From Bordetella parapertussis (GTDB lineage: Bacteria; Pseudomonadota; Gammaproteobacteria; Burkholderiales; Burkholderiaceae_B): a DNA stretch of 18,086 nucleotides. Below, piece after piece: positions 1-6,894 of the stretch (position 1 is the stretch's first letter; each line of letters opens with the position of its first letter). The notes below the pieces were generated by a model. It had not been told where the DNA came from. It saw nothing but the letters and a program-made list of their open reading frames with translations, and did no database searches. Position numbers and translations under genes: made by a program. The stretch spans positions 1 through 18,086 of the forward strand of contig CAMAYM010000052.1 in NCBI GenBank assembly GCA_945862495.1, in the 5' to 3' direction.

Positions 1-1
1 A

Positions 2-367
2 ATTGTGCGAGGCGTCTGTGCACTGCGTTCCGGCGTCGCGGGTTTGTCAGAAAACATTACGGTTCGGTCCATTGTGGGGCGCTTTTTGGAGCACTCTCGC
101 GTCTTTTACTTTTACGATCAAGGCAACGAATCCGTTTATCTTTCGTCAGCGGATTGGATGGATCGTAATTTCTTTAGGCGGGTTGAGATTGCCTTTCCTG
201 TTAATGATCCTGCTCTTAAAAAGCGAGTCATTGATGAGGCGTTTATTGAGGCTCTGCGTGACAATCAACGTGCATGGTTGCAGCAGCCAGATGGCACATA
301 TGCACTGATACGTAATCGACGGATGCCGTTTTCATTGCATCAGCATTTGATGGAAAAGTTAGGTTGA
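2..367 (+). CDS. ppk: Polyphosphate kinase 1, C-terminal part (5' end outside window)
   Basis: This is the last 121 residues of a PPK1, which reversibly makes inorganic polyphosphate from ATP. The open frame begins at base 2, so the gene is cut by the window edge and has no start here. The stretch GLSENITVRSIVGRFLEHSR matches the C2 catalytic domain; the His in FLEHSR corresponds to the second conserved histidine of the family (His592 in E. coli). It is followed by the conserved VYLSSADWM and a typical RNRRMPFSLHQ tail. The stop TGA is at 365-367. The neighbouring pst genes, 111 bp downstream, agree with a phosphate-storage role. No terminator is visible before the Pho-box promoter. Family assignment is very secure; only the N-terminal three quarters is unseen. 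Confidence 0.95.
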   Translation: MVRGVCALRSGVAGLSENITVRSIVGRFLEHSRVFYFYDQGNESVYLSSADWMDRNFFRRVEIAFPVNDPALKKRVIDEAFIEALRDNQRAWLQQPDGTYALIRNRRMPFSLHQHLMEKLG

Positions 368-393
368 TGCAGTTAAATGTCAAAAGGTCTTGT

Positions 394-430
394 TTGTCAC
401 AAATCCGTCATCTTGGCTCTTTAATATAAC
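394..430 (+). promoter_or_regulatory. Pho box and -10 element of the pst operon promoter
   Basis: Two direct 7-mers with 11-bp periodicity are present: TTGTCAC at 394-400, AAAT, then CCGTCAT at 405-411. This is the architecture of a PhoB-binding Pho box (CTGTCAT repeats separated by an A/T-rich 4-mer). A -10-like TAATAT (422-427) or TATAAC (425-430) follows about 10 bp later, and no good -35 hexamer is seen, as usual for PhoB-activated promoters. The site lies 68-85 bp before the pstS start. The pst operon is therefore probably induced by phosphate starvation through PhoB. Confidence 0.75.
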
Positions 431-478
431 TTTGTAGCGAGCGAAGCCCTATTTTTTTAAGTTTTTTAAGGATTAAAA

Positions 479-1504
479 ATGATCAAACGTGTACTCACTT
501 CTTTGACAGCAGGTATCGCCATGAGCGTTGCCGCCTTGTCTGTGCAAGCCGCCGATATTACTGGTGCTGGCGCGACTTTCCCCTACCCAATTTTCGCAAA
601 ATGGGCTGAAATCTACAAAAAAATCGAAAACGTCGGCTTGAATTATCAGTCGATTGGTTCGTCGGGTGGTTTGCGCCAAATTCGCGCCAAGACAGTGACT
701 TTCGGTGCTTCGGATGCGCCAGTCACGGGTGAGCAGCTCGAAAAAGACGGAATGGTTCAGTTTCCGGTGATTCTTGGCGGCGTGGTGCCAATCGTGAACA
801 TCGACGGTTTCAAGCCGAGCGAGTTAAAAATCTCTGGTCCAGTGTTGGCCGAAGTCTACATGGGTACCATCACAAAATGGAATGACCCCAAGATCGTCGC
901 GCTGAATCCTGGCAAAACCTTGCCTAACCAGAACATTACGGTTGTGCACCGTGCTGACGGTTCCGGTACAACGTTTATTTTCACTGATTACCTGAGCGAA
1001 GCCAGCAAGGATTGGTCTGGTAAAGTCGGCAAAGGCGCTGCAGTCAAATGGCCCGCCGCTAGTTCTGTTGGTGGCAAGGGTAACGAAGGTGTTGCAGCAA
1101 ACGTGCAGCGCGTGAAAGGTTCGATTGGTTACGTTGAGTACGCGTATGCCAAGAAAAACAACATCACATACCTCCAGATGTTGAATAAAAACGGCAAATA
1201 CGTGAGCCCAACCGAGTCAACATTTGCTGCAGCCGCAGCGGGTGCAGATTGGTTCAGCGTACCTGGTATGGGTATTTCCTTGGTCGATCAAAAGGGTGAT
1301 GCCGCTTGGCCAATCACTGGCGCTTCGTTTGCGCTGATGTACAAACAGCCAACAGACAAGGCTGCTTCAAAAGAAGTCATCAAGTTCTTCACTTGGGCCT
1401 TCAAAGACGGTCAACAGCTTGCACTGGACTTGGACTATGTGCCACTGCCAGACGCTTTGACGAAACAGATCGCTGCTAAAGTTTGGTCGCAGATCAAGCA
1501 CTAA
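479..1504 (+). CDS. pstS: Phosphate ABC transporter, periplasmic phosphate-binding protein PstS
   Basis: PstS (341 aa, normal length) captures phosphate in the periplasm and delivers it to PstCA. The N-terminus is a Sec signal peptide (MIKR, a hydrophobic stretch, then cleavage after VQA at about residue 24), and the mature protein begins ADITGAGATFPYPIF. Phosphate-ligand segments of the family are visible: GAGATFP, GSSGGLRQI, FGASDAP and the RADGSGTT loop. The start ATG at 479 is preceded by AAGGA at a good distance. It is the first gene after the Pho box and is separated from pstC by 109 bp containing a stable stem-loop, which suggests PstS is made in excess over the membrane subunits. Assignment is very secure. 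Confidence 0.97.
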   Translation: MIKRVLTSLTAGIAMSVAALSVQAADITGAGATFPYPIFAKWAEIYKKIENVGLNYQSIGSSGGLRQIRAKTVTFGASDAPVTGEQLEKDGMVQFPVILGGVVPIVNIDGFKPSELKISGPVLAEVYMGTITKWNDPKIVALNPGKTLPNQNITVVHRADGSGTTFIFTDYLSEASKDWSGKVGKGAAVKWPAASSVGGKGNEGVAANVQRVKGSIGYVEYAYAKKNNITYLQMLNKNGKYVSPTESTFAAAAAGADWFSVPGMGISLVDQKGDAAWPITGASFALMYKQPTDKAASKEVIKFFTWAFKDGQQLALDLDYVPLPDALTKQIAAKVWSQIKH

Positions 1505-1567
1505 GTTTCAGCATCACGGTTAGGTTTCTATCCAAGCTGAGATGAAATATTAAGTCTCAAATCAGTC

Positions 1568-1592
1568 TGTCCGGGCCCAGTGGGTCTGGACA
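1568..1592 (+). promoter_or_regulatory. Intercistronic stem-loop between pstS and pstC
   Basis: TGTCCGGGCCCA and TGGGTCTGGACA form an 11-bp stem with two G-U wobbles in the RNA and a three-base AGU loop. No T-run follows, so it is not a canonical intrinsic terminator. It begins 63 bp after the pstS stop and ends 10 bp before the pstC ribosome-binding site AAGGAG (1602-1607). Likely roles are protecting the pstS 3' end from exonucleases or partial attenuation, giving more PstS than PstCAB. The function is inferred; the structure is read from the sequence. Confidence 0.6.
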
Positions 1593-1613
1593 TTCGGTTC
1601 TAAGGAGCATTAG

Positions 1614-2600
1614 ATGGGTACGCCCCCAACAACGAGCGGAATGTTGGACCCTCGCATGATGGCTGTGGTCAAAAAGCAGCGTATTCAGGACTTTTTGTTT
1701 CACAAAGTAACAATGCTGTTTGCAGTGTTGGTGTTGGTTGCCTTAGCTGCAATTTTGGTGTCGCTGATGATCAGCGCCTGGCCAGCTTTTCAAAAGTTCG
1801 GAATTAGTTTTATCTGGACAGACGAGTGGGACATCATTAATGAAAATTTTGGAGCCGCGATCGCCATCTATGGCACGTTGGTGAGCTCCGTGATTGCCTT
1901 GCTGATTGCCGTGCCATTGGCCTTTGGTATCGCCCTGTTTTTAACCGAGATGTGTCCGACTTGGTTGCGTCGCCCGCTTGGTACTGCCATCGAGCTGTTA
2001 GCCGCGGTGCCTTCGATCATTTACGGCATGTTCGGATTGTTTATTTTTGCGCCTCTCTTTGCAGAATATGGTCAACCTGCCTTACAGTCCACGCTTGGAC
2101 AAATGCCTCTCATCGGCCCCTTGTTTGGTGGCGCAATGAATGGAATCGGCCTGTTGGCTGCCGGAATTATTTTGGCTTTTATGGTCTTGCCTTTCATTGC
2201 AGCGGTGATGCGCGATGTGTTTGAGATTGTTCCGCCAATTTTGCGCGAGTCTGCCTACGGGCTAGGATGTACGACTTGGGAAGTGGTGCGTAACATCGTG
2301 TTGCCCTATACCCAAAAAGGCGTGATCGGCGGCATTATGCTCGGCTTGGGTCGAGCGCTGGGCGAGACGATGGCGGTCACCTTTGTGATCGGAAACTCAC
2401 AGCGCATCAGTGAATCGTTGTTTGCGCCTGGTACCTCGATTGCCTCGACTTTGGCTAACGAATTTGGCGAAGCCGATGATTTCCACTTGGCAACGTTGTT
2501 TGCGCTGGGCTTTCTCTTGTTCGTCATCACCTTCGTGGTCCTCGCGATTGCCAAGATCATGATTTTGCGCACTGAGCGTGCTCAAGGAGCGAAAACATGA
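1614..2600 (+). CDS. pstC: Phosphate ABC transporter permease PstC
   Basis: PstC (328 aa) is one of the two inner-membrane permease subunits that pass phosphate into the cytoplasm. A membrane segment lies at about residues 33-55, followed by a periplasmic loop and a core of five further segments (about 82-110, 122-150, 178-200, 236-262 and 293-318). The EAA-type loop that contacts the ATPase is at about 211-231 (RESAYGLGCTTWEVV), followed by GRALGETMAV, typical of PstC. The start ATG has a strong AAGGAG 6 bp upstream. The stop TGA overlaps the pstA start in an ATGATGA arrangement, indicating translational coupling. Very secure. Confidence 0.96.
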   Translation: MGTPPTTSGMLDPRMMAVVKKQRIQDFLFHKVTMLFAVLVLVALAAILVSLMISAWPAFQKFGISFIWTDEWDIINENFGAAIAIYGTLVSSVIALLIAVPLAFGIALFLTEMCPTWLRRPLGTAIELLAAVPSIIYGMFGLFIFAPLFAEYGQPALQSTLGQMPLIGPLFGGAMNGIGLLAAGIILAFMVLPFIAAVMRDVFEIVPPILRESAYGLGCTTWEVVRNIVLPYTQKGVIGGIMLGLGRALGETMAVTFVIGNSQRISESLFAPGTSIASTLANEFGEADDFHLATLFALGFLLFVITFVVLAIAKIMILRTERAQGAKT

Positions 2601-3460
2601 TGAACAATCAAATGAATGCTGGCCTTTATCGCCGCCGCAAGTTCGTCAATAAACTTGGCTTGACGCTGTCCATGCTTGCAATGGGACTGGGCTTATTCGT
2701 CCTACTTTGGATTTTATTTATATTGTTTAAAAATGGCTTTGCTGGTTTGAACCTGGCCATTTTCACTGAGTCCACGCCGGCACCTGGTTCACAGGGCGGG
2801 GGCTTAGCCAATGCTATCGTCGGCAGCCTTATGATGATTGGCGTGACGGCGTTGGTTGCCACGCCTATCGGAATATTTGCTGGGGTGTATCTGGCGGAGT
2901 TTGGTGATGACAACAAACTGGCGTCTGTCACGCGTTTTGTGACGGATATTATGCTGTCCGCACCCTCTATCATTTTGGGATTGTTCGTTTACGCTATCCT
3001 TGTGGCGCAGGTGAAACACTTTTCTGGTTGGGCAGGTTCATTGGCACTTGCTTTAATCGCGATTCCTGTGGTGTTGCGCACGACTGAAAACATGCTGCGT
3101 CTTGTGCCGGGCAGCCTACGCGAAGCCGCCTTTGCATTGGGTGCGCCACATTGGAAGGTCACCAACTACGTCACTTTGCGTGCTGCACGTGCAGGTGTGA
3201 TGACGGGTCTACTGTTGGCCTTGGCCCGCATCAGTGGCGAGACTGCACCACTATTGTTTACTGCCCTCAATAATCAATTCTTCTCCACCAACATGAACGC
3301 GCCTTTAGCGAACTTGCCTGTGGTGATTTTCCAGTTTGCGATGAGTCCCTACGACAACTGGGTCAGCTTGGCCTGGGCTGGAGCTCTATTGATTACGCTT
3401 GCTGTCTTGGTACTAAATATTGTTGCGCGCGTACTCTTCCGCGAAAGAACTTCTGGTTAA
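2597..3460 (+). CDS. pstA: Phosphate ABC transporter permease PstA
   Basis: PstA (287 aa) is the second permease subunit of the phosphate importer. It has an N-terminal membrane segment (about 20-45), a periplasmic loop with the TPAPGSQGGG stretch, and five more membrane segments. The ATPase-contact EAA loop is at about 175-194 (REAAFALGAPHWKV), then ARISGETAPLLFTA, a PstA hallmark. The start overlaps the pstC stop by four bases; a second in-frame ATG at 2600 is equally possible. pstB begins 16 bp after its stop. It was told apart from PstC by length and by the RISGETAPLL motif. Confidence 0.96.
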   Translation: MMNNQMNAGLYRRRKFVNKLGLTLSMLAMGLGLFVLLWILFILFKNGFAGLNLAIFTESTPAPGSQGGGLANAIVGSLMMIGVTALVATPIGIFAGVYLAEFGDDNKLASVTRFVTDIMLSAPSIILGLFVYAILVAQVKHFSGWAGSLALALIAIPVVLRTTENMLRLVPGSLREAAFALGAPHWKVTNYVTLRAARAGVMTGLLLALARISGETAPLLFTALNNQFFSTNMNAPLANLPVVIFQFAMSPYDNWVSLAWAGALLITLAVLVLNIVARVLFRERTSG

Positions 3461-3476
3461 CCGTCAGGAACCCATT

Positions 3477-4259
3477 ATGAATACTCAAGCTACTACAGTG
3501 CCCCTGAAAAATGCCCTCGAGGTGCGCGGCCTAAATTTTTTCTACGGCAAATTCCAAGGCCTGAAAAATATTGATCTGGATATCGCAGAGGGTCATGTTA
3601 CGGCCTTCATTGGTCCTTCCGGTTGTGGCAAGTCCACGCTGTTGCGTGCGCTCAACCGTATGTATAGCTTGTACCCCGGTCAACGCGCCGAAGGTCAAGT
3701 CAATTTTTATGGCGATAACATCCTGGATCCTAAACAGGATCTCAATATGTTGCGCGCTCGAATTGGTATGGTCTTCCAAAAGCCAACGCCGTTTCCAATG
3801 TCGATTTATGACAACGTCGCGTTTGGCGTGCGTCTGTATGAAAATCTAAACAAAGCCGATATGGATGCGCGTGTCGAATGGGCACTCACCAAGGCGGCCC
3901 TGTGGAACGAATCCAAAGACAAGCTCAACCAGAGCGGCCTGTCACTGTCGGGCGGTCAACAGCAACGTCTCTGTATCGCGCGCTCGGTGGCAGTCAAGCC
4001 TTCGGTGATCTTGTTTGATGAGCCCACTTCGGCGCTCGATCCAATTTCAACCGCCAAGATCGAAGATTTGCTCCACGAATTGAAATCCGACTATACCGTT
4101 GCGATTGTCACGCACAACATGCAGCAGGCGGCGCGCGTGTCGGACTTCACGGCATTTATGTACCTCGGCGAGTTGGTAGAGTTTGGTCAAACAGACAAAA
4201 TCTTCGTCAAACCCCAGCGTAAAGAAACAGAAGACTACATTACCGGCCGTTTTGGCTGA
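3477..4259 (+). CDS. pstB: Phosphate ABC transporter ATP-binding protein PstB
   Basis: PstB (260 aa) is the ATPase that drives the Pst importer. All nucleotide-binding motifs are intact: Walker A GPSGCGKST (46-54), Q-loop Q101 in VFQKPTPFPMSIYDNV, signature LSGGQ (157-161), Walker B ILFDEPTSALDP (178-189) and the switch His in VTHNM (213). The C-terminus TEDYITGRFG is typical. ATG 3477 was chosen because it is preceded by a GTCAGGAA ribosome-binding site and gives the family's usual length; a longer frame opening at 3420 would overlap pstA by 41 bp. The gene ends the recognisable pst operon. No phoU follows, and a tRNA promoter overlaps its last codons. Confidence 0.96.
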   Translation: MNTQATTVPLKNALEVRGLNFFYGKFQGLKNIDLDIAEGHVTAFIGPSGCGKSTLLRALNRMYSLYPGQRAEGQVNFYGDNILDPKQDLNMLRARIGMVFQKPTPFPMSIYDNVAFGVRLYENLNKADMDARVEWALTKAALWNESKDKLNQSGLSLSGGQQQRLCIARSVAVKPSVILFDEPTSALDPISTAKIEDLLHELKSDYTVAIVTHNMQQAARVSDFTAFMYLGELVEFGQTDKIFVKPQRKETEDYITGRFG

Positions 4260-4280
4260 TCTTCAAATTTCTGGTATAGT
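4252..4280 (+). promoter_or_regulatory. Sigma-70-like promoter of tRNA-Pro
   Basis: TTGGCT (4252-4257) and TATAGT (4275-4280) are separated by 17 bp, and the -10 ends 9 bp before the first tRNA base. The -35 lies inside the last codons of pstB. This allows tRNA-Pro to be transcribed apart from the pst operon. Prediction only. Confidence 0.55.
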
Positions 4281-4289
4281 CTCGGTCTT

Positions 4290-4366
4290 CGGGGCGTAGC
4301 GCAGCCTGGTAGCGCATCTGCTTTGGGAGCAGAGGGTCGTGAGTTCGAATCCCACCGCCCCGACCA
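4290..4366 (+). tRNA. tRNA-Pro, anticodon TGG
   Basis: The full cloverleaf is readable. The acceptor stem CGGGGCG pairs with CGCCCCG; the anticodon stem TCTGC/GCAGA encloses loop TTTGGGA with anticodon TGG (4324-4326); the T-loop is GTTCGAATC; discriminator A is followed by an encoded CCA (4364-4366). Length is 77 nt. It decodes CCA and, by wobble, other proline codons. It is followed directly by an intrinsic terminator. Confidence 0.97.
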
Positions 4367-4374
4367 GTAAAATC

Positions 4375-4416
4375 AACGGGTTACAGATAAAAAGTCTGTA
4401 ACCCGTTTTGTTTTTT
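4375..4416 (+). terminator. Rho-independent terminator after tRNA-Pro
   Basis: AACGGGTTACAGA (4375-4387) and its exact complement TCTGTAACCCGTT (4395-4407) form a 13-bp stem with a 7-base loop, followed by TTGTTTTTT. It should end tRNA-Pro transcripts and any read-through from the pst operon. It begins 8 bp after the encoded CCA. Confidence 0.92.
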
Positions 4417-4468
4417 GCAAGTCTTAAAGACAAGTCTTACATTAGCGTGTGCTCCATCCTTTCATTCC

Positions 4469-4511
4469 AATACTTGTAAATTCAGAGTTCAACTCTGAAT
4501 TTACAAGTATT
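4469..4511. repeat. Perfect 43-bp palindrome
   Basis: Two perfect 21-base arms (4469-4489 and 4491-4511) surround a single central C at 4490; the middle reads CAGAGTTCAACTCTG. It is AT-rich and can form a cruciform or a long RNA hairpin on either strand. Neither side has a clean T-run, so it is not a typical terminator, although it lies 79 bp beyond the stop of the - strand glycosyltransferase gene. It sits in an AT-rich gap between the tRNA-Pro terminator and a gene remnant, which suggests a mobile-element or recombination scar. The role is unknown. Confidence 0.8.
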
Positions 4512-4540
4512 TCTATAATTCATTGTTTTATATACAAAAA

Positions 4541-4651
4541 AGTTGGGAGAAGGTAGCCATGGCGGATCCCGAGCTACGTAACCAATTGATTCAATTAGGC
4601 TTTGAACCGACGCATTCGACGCCTAGGGAGTTTTTGGCGGCCCCTTGTTGA
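4541..4651 (+). pseudogene. Possible 3' remnant of a Bug/TctC-family receptor gene
   Basis: A short open stretch reads WEKVAMADPELRNQLIQLGF, then EPTHSTPREF, then a foreign-looking LAAPC and a stop at 4649-4651. The pattern ADPELRNQL-GFEP-STPREF resembles the C-terminal region of Bug/TctC periplasmic receptors, in which a DP(E/A)(V/L)R helix is followed by G-(A/V/F)-EP and (S/T)P-EF. Everything upstream of about 4541 is AT-rich and unrelated, and the match ends at about 4633, where it enters the antisense of the glycosyltransferase gene. ATG 4559 has only a distant GGGAG upstream, so a translated 30-residue peptide is unlikely. The resemblance is from memory of the family and could be chance. 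Confidence 0.4.
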
Positions 4652-5583
4652 TACGTTTTCCTGATCAGATACGTGGGGCGACGTTTTGATTCCATATAGG
4701 TTCGCCCGATATATTCACCTAGCACACCGATTCCAATGAGCTGCACGCTTCCCAAAAATAAAACTGCAACGAGTAAAGAGGCATAGCCGGGCAAGTCGAC
4801 ACCAAAGATCAAGGTACGGATCACAATGAATAACGCATAAAGAGACGTAATCATTGCACCCGTCACACCCATATACGTCCAGATGCGTAATGGGAGTGAG
4901 CTAAAGCTCGTGATGCCTTCTAAGGCGAAGTTCCACAGTTTCCAACCCGAGAATTTGGTGGTGCCTGCTGCGCGTGGCTCGCGCGTATATTCAATAGTCA
5001 CGGTCCTGAAACCTACCCAGGCAAACAGTCCTTTCATAAACCGCTGCTTCTCTGGCAATAACTTCAGCGCGTCGACCACAATACGGGTCATGAGTCGACA
5101 ATCCCCGACGTTGTTGGGGATCTTGATCTGTGCGAGTGCATTGTAAATATCGTAGAAAGCGGATGCGCTCAGTCTTTTGCCTAGTGTGTCGGATTCTCTG
5201 TTTGAGCGTTTTGCCAACACCACATCGACGTCGTGCGCTTCCCAAGCCTGAATGAGCCGACCAATTAAAGACAGTGGATCCTGCAGGTCTGAATCGATTG
5301 GGATAATCAAATCTCCCGCCGCAAAGTCCAGTCCGGCAGTCAATGCAGCCTCTTTGCCAAAATTTCGCGATAACTCAACTACTTTGATTCTTGGATCTTT
5401 CAAACTCATTTCAATGAGCTGACCAAGCGTGCCGTCTTTGCTTCCATCGTCGACGCATATGACTTCAAACGTATATTTTTCAAGCCGCGCAAATTCTTGA
5501 GTGACTGCCTCGAAAAAGGCATTAACGCCTAGTTCTTCGTTGTAAAACGGGCAAACGAGACTGACCAATAGCGGTGTGCTCAT
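4591..5583 (-). CDS. Family 2 glycosyltransferase, GtrB/DPM1-like, membrane-anchored
   Basis: The 330-residue protein belongs to the family of enzymes that move a sugar from a nucleotide donor to polyprenyl phosphate at the cytoplasmic face of the membrane. The GT-A domain (1-220) shows VSLVCPFYNEE, VDDGSKDGT (44-52), SRNFGKEAALTAG, the metal-binding DSDLQDP (97-103) and QRFMKGLFAWVGF. Two membrane segments follow (about 233-260 and 266-290), then the family's GEYIGRTYMESKRRPTYLI. The start ATG is 9 bp from the folB stop, so it is probably the last gene of the folate-linked operon. The final 15-20 residues (after AAKN) overlap the antisense of a gene remnant and may be an acquired tail. The sugar is not predictable; no GtrA flippase is adjacent. 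Confidence 0.88.
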   Translation of the reverse strand: MSTPLLVSLVCPFYNEELGVNAFFEAVTQEFARLEKYTFEVICVDDGSKDGTLGQLIEMSLKDPRIKVVELSRNFGKEAALTAGLDFAAGDLIIPIDSDLQDPLSLIGRLIQAWEAHDVDVVLAKRSNRESDTLGKRLSASAFYDIYNALAQIKIPNNVGDCRLMTRIVVDALKLLPEKQRFMKGLFAWVGFRTVTIEYTREPRAAGTTKFSGWKLWNFALEGITSFSSLPLRIWTYMGVTGAMITSLYALFIVIRTLIFGVDLPGYASLLVAVLFLGSVQLIGIGVLGEYIGRTYMESKRRPTYLIRKTYQQGAAKNSLGVECVGSKPN

Positions 5584-5592
5584 CTTATATTC

Positions 5593-5985
5593 TCACTTAG
5601 ATCGAAACACTTCAACACCTACGCCCTCACAATCCGGATAGACATCGGGCTTTTCGGTCGAAACGCGTGTCGCGAACACCAATGGATGCGCGAGCATACG
5701 CTTAACAATTTCATCGCAAAGTGTTTCTTGTAATTGGATGTGTCCTGGCGCAATGATGTCCGCGATGGTCTGACGCATAAAGTCATAGTCCACCACCTCA
5801 CTGAGGTCATCTTTGTTAGGTGTATTGCTCTGCAGGGGCACGTACAAGTCGATATTGACGATGACGCGCTGCTCCCCTCTTTTTTCGAAATCATGCACAC
5901 CGATGTTCATGTTGATCTCAAAAGCTTTTAAGAATAATCGGCGGCAGTGTGTGAGGTCGAGCTTTTCAATATGCGTAGGTGTCAT
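5593..5985 (-). CDS. folB: Dihydroneopterin aldolase
   Basis: FolB (130 aa) splits 7,8-dihydroneopterin into 6-hydroxymethyl-dihydropterin and glycolaldehyde and can epimerise the substrate; it acts in cytoplasmic folate synthesis. Family signatures are in order: NIGVHDFEKRGEQRV with active-site Glu34, VVDYDFM with Tyr67, LQETLCDEI with Glu87 that binds the pterin ring, and EKPDVYPDCEGVGVEVFR with the catalytic Lys112. Spacing of these residues matches known FolB enzymes. The N-terminus is about ten residues longer than short family members. ATG 5985 lacks a strong ribosome-binding site. It lies 46 bp after the FolM-like gene and 9 bp before the glycosyltransferase, in one direction. Confidence 0.93.
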   Translation of the reverse strand: MTPTHIEKLDLTHCRRLFLKAFEINMNIGVHDFEKRGEQRVIVNIDLYVPLQSNTPNKDDLSEVVDYDFMRQTIADIIAPGHIQLQETLCDEIVKRMLAHPLVFATRVSTEKPDVYPDCEGVGVEVFRSK

Positions 5986-6031
5986 TGGTCAGGTGTGCAG
6001 GTCAAAGAGTCAAAAGTCGAAAGTGTCCGGA

Positions 6032-6874
6032 TCATGAGGTCAAAAACATGACGTCACGGTCGGAGGATTGAAGGTGCTGGCCACCATCCACATAAAGCGT
6101 GGTGCCTGTGATGGCATGCGCACAAGCAAGGAAGACCGCCGCAGCCGTAATGTCCTCAGGTGTCGAGGATTTACCAAGCGGTGTCATATGATGGGCCTGT
6201 TGAAAACCGGTCTCAGTTTGGTCGCCAGAAACGAGAGTAATGCCTGGCGCTAGGCCTACGATCCGCACATGGGGCGCAAGCGCCTGTGCCAGCAGCCGCG
6301 TTGCTTCTAGCAGAGCGGCTTTAGATAGCGTGTAGGACAGAAAGTCGGGGTTGGGGTTGAGCAGCTTTTGATCTAGCAAATTGATGACGACTGCAGGATG
6401 CTTAAACGGATGTGCGCTTTGGCTGCGCATACGATGCAGATCCCGCGCAAGCGATATGGGTGCAGCGACGTTGATCTGCATGTGAGTATTGAGTCTCGCG
6501 TAGCTAAAACTCTCTGCCACGTCATAATCAAACAGCGAAGCATTGTTAACGACGCAGCTGGGCAGTCCCAGTGACTCCGAACAACGTGCAATCAAGGTTG
6601 AGACTGAGGCCTCGCTTGCCAGGTCGGCCTGCAAGGCGATCGCACGCCGGCCAAGTGCCTCGATATCCCGGACGGTCTGCTGGGCGTGCTCGGAGGATGT
6701 TCCATAATGAATCGCGACATCCCAGCCTGCTGAGGCAAGCCCCAAGGCAATGCTGCGCCCCAGACGCTTTCCAGCGCCAGTGACCAGGGCAATTTTTTCA
6801 GAAGGGATAAGAGTCACGTTCGCGTAGCCTGAGCAATCTGTAACGCCACAAGCGGACGTCCACATAGTCGTCAT
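6032..6874 (-). CDS. folM: FolM/PTR1-like pteridine reductase (SDR family)
   Basis: This short-chain dehydrogenase (280 aa as drawn) probably reduces dihydromonapterin or dihydrofolate with NADPH. The cofactor motif is VTGAGKRLGRS (31-41), with the Arg-rich form used by pteridine reductases instead of the usual TGxxxGIG. VNNAS (109-113) and YTLSK (Tyr181, Lys185) are present. The usual catalytic Ser is replaced by Asp168 in INLLDQK, 13 residues before the Tyr, the same arrangement as Asp181/Tyr194 of PTR1. The C-terminus YVDGGQHLQ is FolM-like. Adjacency to folB supports a pterin role. The start is uncertain: ATG 6874 adds about 27 residues before the Rossmann strand and has no clear ribosome-binding site; GTG 6817 is an alternative. 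Confidence 0.82.
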   Translation of the reverse strand: MTTMWTSACGVTDCSGYANVTLIPSEKIALVTGAGKRLGRSIALGLASAGWDVAIHYGTSSEHAQQTVRDIEALGRRAIALQADLASEASVSTLIARCSESLGLPSCVVNNASLFDYDVAESFSYARLNTHMQINVAAPISLARDLHRMRSQSAHPFKHPAVVINLLDQKLLNPNPDFLSYTLSKAALLEATRLLAQALAPHVRIVGLAPGITLVSGDQTETGFQQAHHMTPLGKSSTPEDITAAAVFLACAHAITGTTLYVDGGQHLQSSDRDVMFLTS

Positions 6875-6894
6875 ATTAACTTGCCTAGGAGGGT

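Noticed and set aside
2626..2973. 115-codon open frame on the - strand inside pstA
   Set aside because: It is antisense to a secure membrane-protein gene, has no ribosome-binding site or recognisable motif, and is explained by codon bias of pstA.
4290..4366. tRNA-Pro as an attachment site for an integrated element
   Set aside because: No duplicate of the tRNA 3' end and no integrase gene were found in the window, so only the neighbouring palindrome and remnant are reported.
5986..6050. Short degenerate AGTCAAA-like repeats between folB and folM
   Set aside because: Units vary in length and sequence, so they are too weak to call a regulator site or tandem repeat.
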